DNA from: Phoronis australis
Lineage: Eukaryota > Phoronida > Phoronidae
NCBI GenBank assembly: GCA_002633005.1
Contig: NMRA01000514.1
Span: 124,001-188,000, forward strand
Length of the DNA: 64,000 bases
Direction of reading: 5' to 3'
The position numbers and the translations under genes were made by a program. The notes under the pieces are model-generated. The model saw only the letters and a list, made by a program, of their open reading frames with translations. It did not search any database and was not told the origin of the DNA. Below, piece by piece: positions 37,669-49,408 of this stretch (position 1 is its first letter; the number at the start of each line of letters is the position of its first letter).

Positions 37669-38637
37669 CTTTGCTCGGATTGATAACAACAAAACAGCTG
37701 GAACCCCAGTGACAGCCACACTATTCGGAGACTAAAAGTAACCCGCGCAACAAGCAACTCAACGCGTCGAATTTGAAGAAATCACGACGGCTCATTGCGC
37801 ACACTTAGTTTTATACAAGCGGCTTACATAAAATTAAAATGTCATTGAACCAGTGCCTGCTGTCAAAAATTTTTTGATAACGCCACTTTGGTCTCACCTT
37901 CATCTGTATTGAGACTGGATAGAATGTCTAGATTTAGCGGAAGAGAGATTTGTGATTGCTTCAAATTTGAATCGGCAGCTAGTAATGCGACTATCGCTCA
38001 AGGACCGCGGTGTCTGTTCACGTTGTGAGTTTGTAAAAGTGAGAAAATCTCGATTCTTTATGTGAACACAGAGTGGAGGATAAGTACATATAAATATATT
38101 GGGTCTTTGGTAAAGAGAATCACAATTTTGTGCTCTGGCCCATTTCCAACATGGCGCCGTGCTGCAACTCAGCGATTGCAGTGTCATAAATTATTTCTCT
38201 GAATACTAATAAATGTATAACATCCAATAGCAAAGATGGTTGATCATATCGGATCAGAACATTATGCTGCGGAATCTTACGAAATGCAGTAAGCAGTAGA
38301 TTGGAAATAATTGTTGACAAAAAGAAATCCTGAAATAAACAAACTATGCTTGAATCAAATTTCAAATCGCAAAAATTAAGACACATTGGCCATACAGAAG
38401 TAAAACTGGAAGCCACTAGAAGATTAACCAGCCGCGAGTGATAATTTAAACCTATTTTAATAAATTTCTTACCAATGCAGTGTATACACTGTTAGGCAGG
38501 GTCTTGAAGTCGCGTGTCTTCCATAGTTATTATGTAACGCATTGTCTTCAGATTCGAAGACTGGTGAGTCATATTTGTAATGAATGAAATCTTATAAAAT
38601 TTCCATCAAGTTCTCTTCCGCCGAGAAAATCCTTTCA

Positions 38638-38680
38638 AAATTTTAGCTTGTATGTGTTCGAAATTTTAGCTTGTATGTGT
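38638..38680 (+). repeat. 22-bp tandem duplication
   Basis: AATTTTAGCTTGTATGTGT occurs twice, separated by TCGA. Confidence 0.75.
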
Positions 38681-41521
38681 ACTTTATTTAGCAGAAGATT
38701 TCTGCACCTGGAAAGCTGCATTCAATTGTCGCAACATTTACTAGCAATCCATACACGTCATTACAGGTGTCAGAAAATAAGCTATAAATTATTCAAGCGT
38801 AACGGTCATAATTACCATGTATTGTTCGTTCAAATGACATTAATTTGAATGACGTCATACAATTAGCGACGAGCTCTCAGCAAATAATTGCCCTCTAAAA
38901 ACAGAGTCATGTAATATTAAAGATACTCCTACCGCATTATTTTAGCTATAAAACTTTTAAAGTGGATTTTAACGCATGTAAGTCCAGTCGAAACTTAAGC
39001 CCAAATGGTGCCTTTTCAGCACAACTCCAAATATTTCCCAATTTAAAGGAGTTTAATATGATTATTCTAGTTCGATTTAATATTACTGGTGGCGCACTAC
39101 AACCTAAAATGGCCTCCGTCATCATTGATAGTGACCGACAGCTGACTCAGTCCGTATGGGTAATTACTCAACTGCCGACATATATAATAAGATTTCTACG
39201 GAAATTTCGTCCACTTTTTCAAAGTACATTTAGTTTTACATACAATTTTGTAAAAATTTAAAGCAAAATAAAGCAAACACAAGCAGGGTCGAGTATTGTT
39301 AATGTCTGTATTTTAGTGGTATATTTCAATGAACGAAACTCATCTTGTGTCCTAAACCCGGCCGGTGAATATAAAGGGAAACGTAACTTTAACAGGAAAT
39401 TTTGCACATCAGCAAAAACTTTACTAACACGATGTTTCCATACAAATCGAAACATTCGTTCAAACAACTCAAAAGTGATGGGTCAACAGTTTTATATGGT
39501 TTTCTAACAATTAAGACGAGGTCGGGGATTGCGTCACGATTCACGCTCGTAGAATTATCGATTTCTCATTCACGGCCTTGTTTTTTTCAACTTTCGCGGA
39601 ACTCTAGTAGTCAGAGGTTTTGTTCCACTGTTGATCACACCAGTTCTCCACCCAGGGCGCCACCAGTCCTCCCACGAGCACTCCAAGCCCCTGTCGCCTA
39701 AAATACTAGGTTACGTAAGGTTAAGGGTGACCCTTCAAATCACAGTTTCTCTGAAAAACGTTATGAAAAACGCCAGTTTCACTTTCGTGCACGGCGCTCA
39801 AAAAGCTGCTTTTTGGAAACAAGAAGAAAGGTCCTTCAACGCATTTAAGAAATCAGGAGTAATTGTTGATCATCAAGATTTACCGACACCGGGGAATCTC
39901 GATACAAGAGACACCTTCAGTATTAATCGAATTTACTTTGCAAGCCAACACAAGCGTATACTACTCTTGGACAAGCTAAATTTCACGCATGCTCACTCAT
40001 GTCGTCGATTTCCACATGTTGTTTGGAAGTTGTTGGTCCGTCGACTCACGGTCAAACCTGTCTCGCCACCTGGTGTCTGGTATACATCATCAATCTTGAA
40101 CCAGCTTCATTTGTGTTAACATGGTGACACTGAGACCTGGGACATTTTGCAACAAAAATTTTAATATTAGAATTTACGGTGGGCGGGAAAGTTTATTTTC
40201 GACTTCAATGGTTTAAAAAGTGGTGACATGTTGATCATCATGTTTTTAAATTAAATGTTATTCACATATACATGTACAAGTACTGAGTTCAGGAACGATC
40301 AGGACAACGACTATTAATGCAAATTTCAAAGGCATAATTATGTAGGTGGGGCAGAGTCCCACACCGGTAATCAACAAAAATGGACAGCCAAAACAACCCA
40401 GCAAACTTTTTGATTTTATTATGTCTTCATTACTAAATCGTGTAGGGGGTTTGATACACAGCGAGACAAAGCAAAATGTTGAATTCTTAATATAATTGAA
40501 AATAATCGGCTGTATTTCAAGAGCAAGTTTTCCGATATGCAAATCATGAACTTTTCATTCAACGTCTCTAATTTATGGACTTAGTTCTAATTCATTTTCA
40601 TTGAAATAAAGGCTCAGTTTTGTTTTCAAATATGTAACTAGAAAATAACATAAGCAAAAGGACTTCATAATCAAGATAACTTGTTAAAATTTAAGTGAAC
40701 ATTGCTGTCAGTAAACAAATTCTACAAATGCGTCAAAAATTCAGGGAACATCGTTGACTTCTTATTAGGACTATTTCATGCAACATTACACAGTTCCATG
40801 CTTGGCCACTTTTTCTATTATAATGGAGCAATAGGAAGCACCCCCTCTGGCGGATGAAGGATGCTGTAAGTGGGGCTTATTCCAATTTCAGAAGCTCTAA
40901 AACTGCATTCAAGAGCTTTAGCTTTGCAAAACCGGAGGCTCGTGGCGAAATGTCACCCTTCCGTATATGCTGCAATCTTATTTTCAGACCCTCTGGTCAT
41001 GATCCACGTGTTTCTTTGTTCATCTGAGTCTGAGTTTCTTTCCAAATTAATTACAGTTGCAGGGTTTTCATTATGTTGTTATCGTCATGAGTTTGAACAG
41101 GTCGTTCTGCTATTTTTTTGTGAAATTGGCATTCACACGCGGCACTGTATCTGAGTTCGTTGTGTCGATACTGAAGTAGGGTCTAACGGCGATCAGAAGG
41201 AGGTTTCTCGGTAGCTCCATGTAAAACACTAACGCTGAATTTGAAACAGATGTCTGAGTCCGCATTGATGCAATGGGAATCCTTAGTCATCTACCTTTAT
41301 GTACTCGGTTGGTGCACATGTTCACGTTATAGAGGCATGGAACGCGAAAACTCGTAAAAATTCCTGTTTAACAGATGGGGGCGAATCTACTTCTTGGGCA
41401 AGCTAGCATGAGAGTTTCTCACTTTAAATATTGCAAGAATTTCTAGAAAAAATCGTCAGATGAACAACAGACGAAATAAGCACTCTTTCATCCCAATACA
41501 ATTTTTCAAATTCTCCGCCAC

Positions 41522-41523
<2 letters not shown>

Positions 41524-41578
<55 letters not shown>
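41524..41578 (+). repeat. (AT)n microsatellite
   Basis: About 27 AT dinucleotides without interruption; such a run can extrude or slip. Confidence 0.95.
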
Positions 41579-41582
<4 letters not shown>

Positions 41583-43558
41583 AAATGCGCTCAAAGAAGT
41601 TGTCATAATTGTTTTATTTACCACAAAAGTTAGTTCTTGTCTGTTTGTTTGTTTTTTAACACCAAGTGCACCTTCTTTGTCGTCGTTGTCGTTTCACTGG
41701 ACTGGCATACCTTTACCCTATTTTGGCAAACGAGGTGGCCTTTAAATTGCCAAAGGTGAGATCAGTTATGTTCTTAGAGGGCGCTACGAGCGCCTGGTGC
41801 ATGGAACCGGGGAATTCCATCCAAGAGTCCATGTTTTCATCCACCATATTCAATTAGCTTAGAGAAAATAAATCAATTCGCAAACGTGTTACATGTAAGT
41901 CTCAGGGAGAACACGGATGTTAAAAGTGTGATCGAAAGATCCTAACTAGATTGTCAAATTTTGCAATTATGTCATCCTCAACAATTTCAGGGTTACAAAC
42001 AACCGTTTTTCCTGGGAACCATCTATGCTCAGTTCTGAAGAGCATTTAAAATGTCGATGGTGTCAGTCACTGTCCGGTAATTTGCAAGGCAACGATCCCA
42101 GTGATTCGTCGTTCGCCTACGGCAACCTGATTTTCTAGAAGAACAAATTCCATACAAAATTCAACATGTAGGAAGATACTAAAATTTTGTAACTTTCTGT
42201 CTCAAATTAAAACTGTTTTCGATAAAGGACTCAAGAAATGTCGTCGATTTTCATGACATGTGGTTTGGCAGTTCTCGGTGAGCCTATTCGTTCTTGAGCC
42301 GTTCTGGCCACCCGGTACTGCAACTGGGGAGACTCCGGTCGACCTCGGGAAAGTCACCTGGCAGTGAGATCGGCTCGACTATGAGATTGATTTTTACGAG
42401 TAAGGGAAAAAAGAAGCCCAGTCGTCACTTGGCAGATTGCTTTTGATGACTGATATTATAAGTTAATGTTTTTTCGTCTAAAATTACCAGTGCACGTGGT
42501 TCCACGTGGACTCTAGAATGCAGTAACGCATAATACACACTTGTGATGGCTAACGAAGTGAATAACCCTCGAGAGTCACAACACTTGTGGTAAAGAATAC
42601 GTTCTCACGCTGGCAACCAGCGCTAATTCAAGTTCACCGCCATCATTGGGTCCAGTGTTCAAACAGTACGGACCTTTTTGCATCTTCTCCTGCGCATGAC
42701 TAGAATGTAGAATTGTGGGAAAGCCTTGCTTGCCGTGTCGCGGCCCAGAGTCATTGGAAATTTTGTCTGGTGCCCACGATTCTTAATTTCCATTAGAAAT
42801 CAATTAGTAGGAAGATGCTGCCGTTGGTTGGTTACGCGGAATGGAAGTATACGTTAGCAACTTGACGTGCTCACGAATATGTATTCGATATTCGATATTA
42901 TGTAACACACCGTCTGAGAAATCTCTCTGATTGTGTACTACAAAGCCAATGTAATGTTTTCTCAAGAAATTTAGATGAGTACGCCAATGCTAACATTAGT
43001 GCGTTTTTCCATCTTATGTAAAAGTCAGTCGCTTTGTGAAATGCGTTAAGCGGACCTAAAGCGTCTTTCATTTATTTTAGTAACCAAGCAAAGCTGTTCA
43101 TGGTGCGTATGGAGACTGGAAGTGAATATCCTTTCATGCGCCTACTCCGAAGTAATGAATAGGGAATAATTTCTTTGCTAATGATGAAGTGCTATCGATT
43201 GCATTGCATACAGTCAAAACACGGTACGTAATTACAAATCTCAGGTGACTGGCTACAGGAAAAAGTAAAGGAAATATGAACTGGAACAAGTTGACTAGCG
43301 TTCGCTGTAACGGGAGAGACCACTTGACAATAGCCACATATATGTAGTAGTAGACAAGGGGGAGCGACAAGTGAGAACGCATCACTGGCAGGCAGCTGAG
43401 GTCCACTTTTCGGCAGTTTGAGTAAATTCTTTTTTTAAATTTCAATGTTTGTGAAGTGTGTTCACGTTTCGTCAACTCCCTGTTTAACTCTTCATTGGTA
43501 ATTGATAACCCATAACCCATAAAGATTTACATATTTGACTCCACACAGGTGCACATAA

Positions 43559-43762
43559 CATGCGCGCACCCAGGGGGGCTCGGGGGGCTCGCGAATCGAG
43601 AAACAAAAAGACCTAGAAAATGAGACAAAAGTCCACTAAACAAACACAAACTCGCAAATCAATGTGCTTCTCCCGTTTTGTTAGTCCGCCCGCTTTTTTG
43701 TTACCAAAAGGTCCACGTCAGGAATTCAAGACCCCCGATATTGAAGGCTGGGTGAGCCATGC
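43559..43762 (+). mobile_element. MITE family with CATGCGCGCACCCAG ends, copy 2
   Basis: Starts CATGCGCGCACCCAG followed by GGGGGGCTCGGGGGGCTCG. It contains TTAGTCCGCCCGC and CCAAAAGGTCCACG as in the other copies, and ends near GGCTGGGTGAGCCATGCAT. Confidence 0.65.
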
Positions 43763-45610
43763 ATAACACGCACAACAGGGTTCTTTGTGCGTGGTAACAG
43801 TTTTTGTGAGGATCTTCAATCTTTACTTTCATAAGAGGTGACTTTTCAGTGAGCCATGAAAATTTTACATTTATGGCGGAGGTGCCTATGTTTAAGCCGT
43901 CGACAGTATAACGGAGAACCTAATTCTGAGATTTGTGTGACTTTTTTAAATCAACATATTGATCAAAACTGTGCCGAACCCCTTAAATTTAACAGTCCTT
44001 GCAATAAAAATCTAACCTTTTATTTTTTAGTTCTTGTCTTCGGCGCACGTGCGTAATTACGTACATGGTGCGTTTATTCTTCCCATATTTAATAGACAAT
44101 ATGGCGGACAAGTAAAATTTAATTTTGTCAAAATCTCCCAACAAATATAGATACTAAAACAGTGTTAGTCCACTTTAAGCTTGTTTTATGTTGTTATAAC
44201 ACAACCTTTTGTAAAGCGTCCGTAACATGCAGCAACGTAGTTTGCCTTTGATATTTAGAAAACAACTTTGGTATTTTTGTGCGAAATAGGAGAACATTTA
44301 CCGTACTCCGGACACTAATCACAAATTCATATCTCTCCGCTTCAATAACTTGTTACCGATTTGAGCCAACATTATATAATATCTCAAAAGTTCTTAAGTC
44401 CCACATCAATGTGTCATCAATTGCATTCAATACGGAAGAAAAGAAACCATCTTAATTATACATTATGGGTGAGAAAGAACCAGTTTTATAATTTGGAAGA
44501 AAGTCATTATTCTTCAGCCGGCTAAGTACTTGACGCCAAATTATAAATCAAAAAAATTTTGGAAACTCACTGCAATGGCGCCGTTGTCTGGCTTCTTTCA
44601 TGGGACGACTGATTTCCGTGAAAATTCCGCCGCTTCTCCCGAGGTTACCGTACATCAACTCACGGTTACTGGACCATGAACTCGACAACATGAATCTGAC
44701 ACCGCTGTACCTATTATTTTATTTTGATAAATTTGGTACTTTTCAGAAACTATTTTAAGTACCGTGAACTTTTTAGTCTATTTCTATAAAAATGAAATCA
44801 ATAGAAATACCATTTCCTCACACCGGAAGTGATGCCGTACTGACCCAGCTACGAAACTGTCAACCGAGTAAATCCGTGATGAACATTATAGCAAAGATAA
44901 AATTGAATTTCAACGCCTTTTCATTAGTGAAGTTGCTGTAAGTGAGGTGCACCAAGTACGAAAATACAATAATCGACTTGCTAAATATATGTATATGTAC
45001 CTCTATGACGAGATTAATTAAGTTTGTCACACAAAAATTGCAGCCCTGTCTTTCGTTCATTTGAAAATTGTTTGATTAAAAATCGCGTTGCTTCCTGTTT
45101 TCTCAAATACACTTTTGCTTTGCGAATAGACAACACGAGACTGCTGAATCGAGTTAAGATACGTAATTACGGTATTAAGAAAATCTCGAGATGTGGCACG
45201 AGACAAAAACGCAACAGTGGAACAGCGGTAATAACCGGAAAAATTTCTTGTCGACCACCTTCTCGAGTACCACTTTCATTTTTACCCAAACACCAGGTGA
45301 AAAAAATACTGTGACGAAAAATGACAGCTACACTTTATACTGCAGAGAGAAACCCGTAGTTAATTGGTTGGGCAAAGAAACGGATAAAGCCCAAAAAACG
45401 TGTCGAATTCCTAATACATGAAAGAACCTCTTTTCCTAACTTTTTCTTTCCTTGTCCATCTTTTTCTCTCTTTGTACAACTAAATGGATAATTGTTGGCA
45501 GGTGTCACCCCCCAGAATTTACGCCCCTATTTACATACCAAGAAATATTAAACGCTCCTGTTAGTTTGACACGCCCTTCTCGACGATTCCTGTTTCAAAC
45601 CACGATAGGT
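43763..45610. other. No supported gene
   Basis: An ATGGCGGACAAG at 44101 is followed at once by a stop. Nothing else coding is supported. Confidence 0.5.
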
Positions 45611-46131
45611 CAATGGGGGAATCAACCATTGGTCGGACTTCAAAACCACTTGCTCGGACTTCAAAACGAGCCAGCTGGACTGCAAAACCAATTGGTCGGT
45701 GATCAAACGTGTTGTCCGGACTTCAAAACGCGATTGCCTCACACAAAAAAACTAGTTGGCTGGACCCGAAGCACGATGGTTGGTGCTATAGTCACTTGGC
45801 CGGTGATAAAACGCCACGGCCCGACTTCCTAAGAGACTCGCTATGAAAGTCTCGAAGGATTCAAGTGACATCTAGCGTTTATTTTTCGTACCCGTTGGTT
45901 TGTTTTGTTCAAATTCGCCGATTTGTTAGGCCATTGCGTTTGAGCACCGGCCATCCCGTTTCAGGTCTGGCCAACCTGTTTTTGGGTGCGGTCATCTGGT
46001 CTTGAGATACCGGAAATTGCGTTTTCATGTCCGACCACCACCGGCCATTGGATTTTGCAGTCTAGCCAGCTGGTTTTGAAGTCCAGGCAAGTGGTTTTGA
46101 AGTTCGACCAATTAGTGATTTCTCCCTTGTA
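45611..46131. repeat. Palindromic minisatellite, about 21-bp unit, two inverted arms
   Basis: The left arm (about 45611-45832) has about ten degenerate units around TTGGTCGGACTTCAAAACCA on the plus strand. The right arm (about 45905-46131) carries the same units on the minus strand, in matching order. The first several units of each arm align with each other from the outer end, so the arms are one inverted repeat of roughly 215 bp around a 70-bp spacer. The left arm happens to be open in one frame and would encode heptads of the form GLQNxL, but there is no supported gene. It may be a non-autonomous element whose terminal repeats are built from a minisatellite. Confidence 0.7.
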
Positions 46132-46840
46132 GGTGTGGTATTGAATATTAAGATACATTGAACGCACTCTGGACGATCCAAAGTAACATGAAACTCACTG
46201 GAGGTGTTTTAAAACGTCGAAAGGAAGGAAAGCTTCACAATGGATATAGTGCAACGGTTACATCATGTTTTATTTGAAACTAACAAGAATTACTCTAATT
46301 AACAAACGTTCAATAATTCACGAACCAGAAAAGCACTTGTATGATACATGCCACGACGAATTAGTGAACTAAAGGGAATACACACATTCCGGGCTGTGCA
46401 CGGGCAATGTGATTTTAACTTAAAAATGCATGGAAATAACAACTGTTTACACAACACATAATCCATTACAACAAAACTAAAGAAGTATATTTGGACAGGA
46501 GTTTAAAAAAACCTACACTTGAACTGCAGCTGGATCCGTTTACCTATTGCATTGCAGCATTATTGTGGTCCATCTAGTGAAATGTGATTTTCGACAAAAT
46601 GAGATCGCGGATGATGTAACCTACGCCCGAAAGCAACGAGCTCGAGACTTGGCTCAAAGGCTAACCAGTCATTTCCCCTGAAATTTGAAAGACTGTCCGA
46701 TGACTGTTACGCGATTGCTCAAATTTTGAACTCAGACTCGACCAAAGCTGCCGGCTTGGTGCCCTGGCTGGTGTGATCGACTGTATTGCAGCCGGATCCA
46801 AAAAGTGTTAAACTGGTGCACGTCCAACACAATTAAAACT
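46132..46840. other. 3' flank of the 7TM gene
   Basis: Probably includes the 3' untranslated region on the minus strand. AATAAA at about 46268-46273 is the nearest poly(A) signal I see, about 570 bp beyond the stop codon. Confidence 0.35.
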
Positions 46841-47989
46841 TCAAGCGTCCTCAAAAGCCCTTAGGTCAGCCATCGATCCCTGTATGCTCCAAGGGCTGGA
46901 AGATCCTCCTAACAGACACCCGCAACACCCATTGGTTTCAGAGATCTCGATGTCCATGAGGTTGTGTTCGTCACCATCTTTATCATGTGAGGTTGATGGT
47001 TTATTTTCTAACTCCGACATAGGGTGAACAACGTTTGTGCCACTGAGGCCACAAAACATATCTGCAATACTACCTAAGGTCATAGAGTATAGATCTTTGC
47101 TACTGTATGCCAGAATAATGGCAGAAAATCCACGAAAACAGCAGAAAAACGATAGAACGCCATCGAATGCAACATTGAATGCCTGCGACGTGATGACGTT
47201 CTCGAGATATGCCCAGGTTGCTGCAGCGGCTAAGACTGCGTAAACGAGAAAGAACGACAAGTATACTGCAAACAATCTATATCCACTCGATAAGATATCG
47301 ACTTTTCTTTCCTCGATATCCTTGCAAGAAACGAGTTTGAGCTCCTGCCCACCAAAAATCGCGGCGCTGGCGAATACAATGCCGCATATAAGGGTGACGC
47401 CTAACGGCAGCCAAAGTATTACCAAACTTTCAGTATTTACCAGAAGTTCACCTAAAGATACGAAACATGGCGAGTTTGGTTGAGACGTGACGACGCCAAG
47501 GAGACCACCCAAGCAATAAACAATAAAGAAAAGGATTAGGGCAAAGACTGACCACACCTCCGTGTCAGGACTCATGGTACAAATTAAGACTGCGATGGAC
47601 ATCATTGTCATTGTCAATAAGGAGGTCACGTTTGCCAACACCAGCAGTAGTTGGCGCGCCTTCAGCATGCCCACGCTATCAGATCCCAAATTCTGTTCCA
47701 GTAGTTCTAGGAGAGGGATGACGACACTTAAGATAAAGTCGGAGCACGACAAGGATGACAAACAGTAGTTGACAAAAGTTGAGAATTTTTTCAGTGCGAG
47801 AATGGTGGGGAAAATAGCCACATGTAATAGACCGGTTACGATAGCAAGGGTTAAGAACACTTTATTGACAATGTTCACTTTATCGATGAGATCCTGAGAT
47901 AAAATGTGGTCATGTGTGTAAGCCTCTTCCGGTGTGGAGTAACACGTGTTTGTGGCCGCATCAGACATCTTAAACACTCTGTAACACAT
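46841..47989 (-). CDS. Orphan seven-transmembrane receptor-like protein, single exon
   Basis: An uninterrupted 382-codon frame encodes seven hydrophobic segments at about residues 43-66, 72-96, 110-138, 145-167, 185-213, 236-262 and 272-296. The second contains LSCSDF, resembling the LAxAD motif of class A GPCRs. The last ends SAIILAYSSKDLY, a degenerate NPxxY followed by a helix-8-like stretch. The DRY box after segment 3 is absent (LICTMSPD instead), so coupling would be unusual. The N-terminus is short and has no signal peptide. The C-tail (about 305-382) is acidic and serine-rich, with a Cys cluster CCGCLL that could be palmitoylated. The second in-frame ATG (codon 8, 47966-47968) has an A at -3 and is the better start; the first has T at -3. 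An AATAAA lies on the minus strand near 46270. Intronless receptors are common in invertebrate genomes. Ligand and family are unknown; it could also be a non-GPCR seven-helix protein. Confidence 0.75.
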   Translation of the reverse strand: MCYRVFKMSDAATNTCYSTPEEAYTHDHILSQDLIDKVNIVNKVFLTLAIVTGLLHVAIFPTILALKKFSTFVNYCLSSLSCSDFILSVVIPLLELLEQNLGSDSVGMLKARQLLLVLANVTSLLTMTMMSIAVLICTMSPDTEVWSVFALILFFIVYCLGGLLGVVTSQPNSPCFVSLGELLVNTESLVILWLPLGVTLICGIVFASAAIFGGQELKLVSCKDIEERKVDILSSGYRLFAVYLSFFLVYAVLAAAATWAYLENVITSQAFNVAFDGVLSFFCCFRGFSAIILAYSSKDLYSMTLGSIADMFCGLSGTNVVHPMSELENKPSTSHDKDGDEHNLMDIEISETNGCCGCLLGGSSSPWSIQGSMADLRAFEDA

Positions 47990-49334
47990 AAACGAAAATG
48001 TCTCATCGAAAATATAATTTCATGAGGCAGATATAAAATGCACTGCTGCTCGAGTAGAAACACAGGCCAAAATTCATAAAAACAAAGCTTCTTGGGACTA
48101 TTTTGGAGGACTCTTCTGCCTGAAGAACATCTACACTTTTCTTGTGGCTTTATCTTAAGCCATAGCGTATTTTCAGATTGGAGACAGTTCACAAGATTTC
48201 CAGCATTAGCAAAATTTTATGCCCTGCTTTCACTGTACTACAGAGACCCTGTTAGGAAAACTTTGTTCGTGGTTATTCAAAACTAGCAGGGGGTTGCTAT
48301 CTAATACCTTAATCAAGTTGTCAAGCTGTGTTTATTTAATCCGGGTTAAATAAAAAACTTTAATAATGCCCAGCAACAACTACCAGTCAAATCTAAAAAG
48401 TAGATTGTCTGTGATTACACTAACAGTCAGTGGATTCACAACCGTCCGCAAAATCGAAGGACATTTTGCACAACACTTATCTGGAACTCAAATGAATCAC
48501 GCAAGTTTTCGCAAGATAGCGCCACGCACTATAAGTGAATCACGTCTTCCGTCAATGGAACGTAGCTTGACAATATTTTCATTTACGTTATGCAACTGCT
48601 TTAATTTTCAAACACAACAGACTACAGCAAAGACGTTAGGTGGCCAAAGTATCCTAGATCTTGTTTTGGTGATTTTACATGAAATGGGGAAAGCAGCAAC
48701 GTGGCGACTGATCGCGTGAGACCGAACATTAATGACCTCTAGAGGATGCAAAGTCAGTTTCACTTTTTTCTGAAAAGCCTCACATTCGGTTTCATACTTT
48801 GTGCATGGGTAGTCTCCTATGCAACTCGCTGCGAAGACGAAATACCTCTTGGTACACAAGAATTCCATATTGTTACCTAAAAGTCTCTTAATGGTTCCGT
48901 CAGCTGGTTTTGTTGCTGTTTCTGGTAAACCTCCTCCGTGAGAGAAAAATATTCAATTAACTGCACGTCCTCGCTGTATGATGAAGTGAGTCCTTGGCTT
49001 CGAGGTGAACGATTTCTCCAAAGTTGGCTATAATTATTTTCTGAAAGGTACAACAGACACTGAAAAAGCTATGAAACGTGAACAAGTCTTTTTCGAGTTG
49101 ATCGTGGTTGCAGGTTGTATTTTTAATGTAAAGATGTTTAAGATTCCACTGCACTTATGTCTACTAACATGCTTGAATAGAATTTATTGTCCTTGTTACC
49201 TGAACAAAAATGGACACCAGGAAGTAATAACCAGAAATTTTCTGAGCACGTTTCTTGAATAATATCTGAAAGAGTTGAATCAGAGAAGATGTCTCAAATG
49301 GTTGGTGAAATAGCGCGCATCTCCTCCCTATACA
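47990..49334. other. 5' flank of the 7TM gene; no other supported gene
   Basis: Presumably holds the promoter and 5' untranslated region on the minus strand; no clear TATA box. A minus-strand frame near 48.61-48.87 kb (starting MEFLCTKRYFVFAAS) looks somewhat protein-like but is unrecognised. Confidence 0.35.
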
Positions 49335-49408
49335 TGTACATATTTATTCAATAACTAGGCCTCCGGCCCTTGTTACAATCAAATCATCAAATACAATAAA
49401 GGTAAGTG

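Larger units (their letters stand above)
37669..43558. other. No supported gene
   Basis: The longest frames (162 codons at 39631-40119 plus; 128 codons at 43134-43520 minus) have no recognised domain and no supporting context. CRE palindrome at 38850-38857. Confidence 0.45.

Noticed and set aside
39631-40119. 162-codon open frame on the plus strand
   Set aside because: Long for this window, but no recognisable domain, no transmembrane or repeat pattern and no exon context; chance length in 64 kb is plausible.
43134-43520. 128-codon minus-strand frame with hydrophobic stretches
   Set aside because: Hydrophobicity follows AT-rich composition; no family pattern or conserved motif seen.
45452-45832. 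126-codon frame with GLQN heptads, as a coiled-coil protein
   Set aside because: The heptads come from the 21-bp minisatellite unit and its mirrored arm gives an unrelated peptide; no support for a gene.
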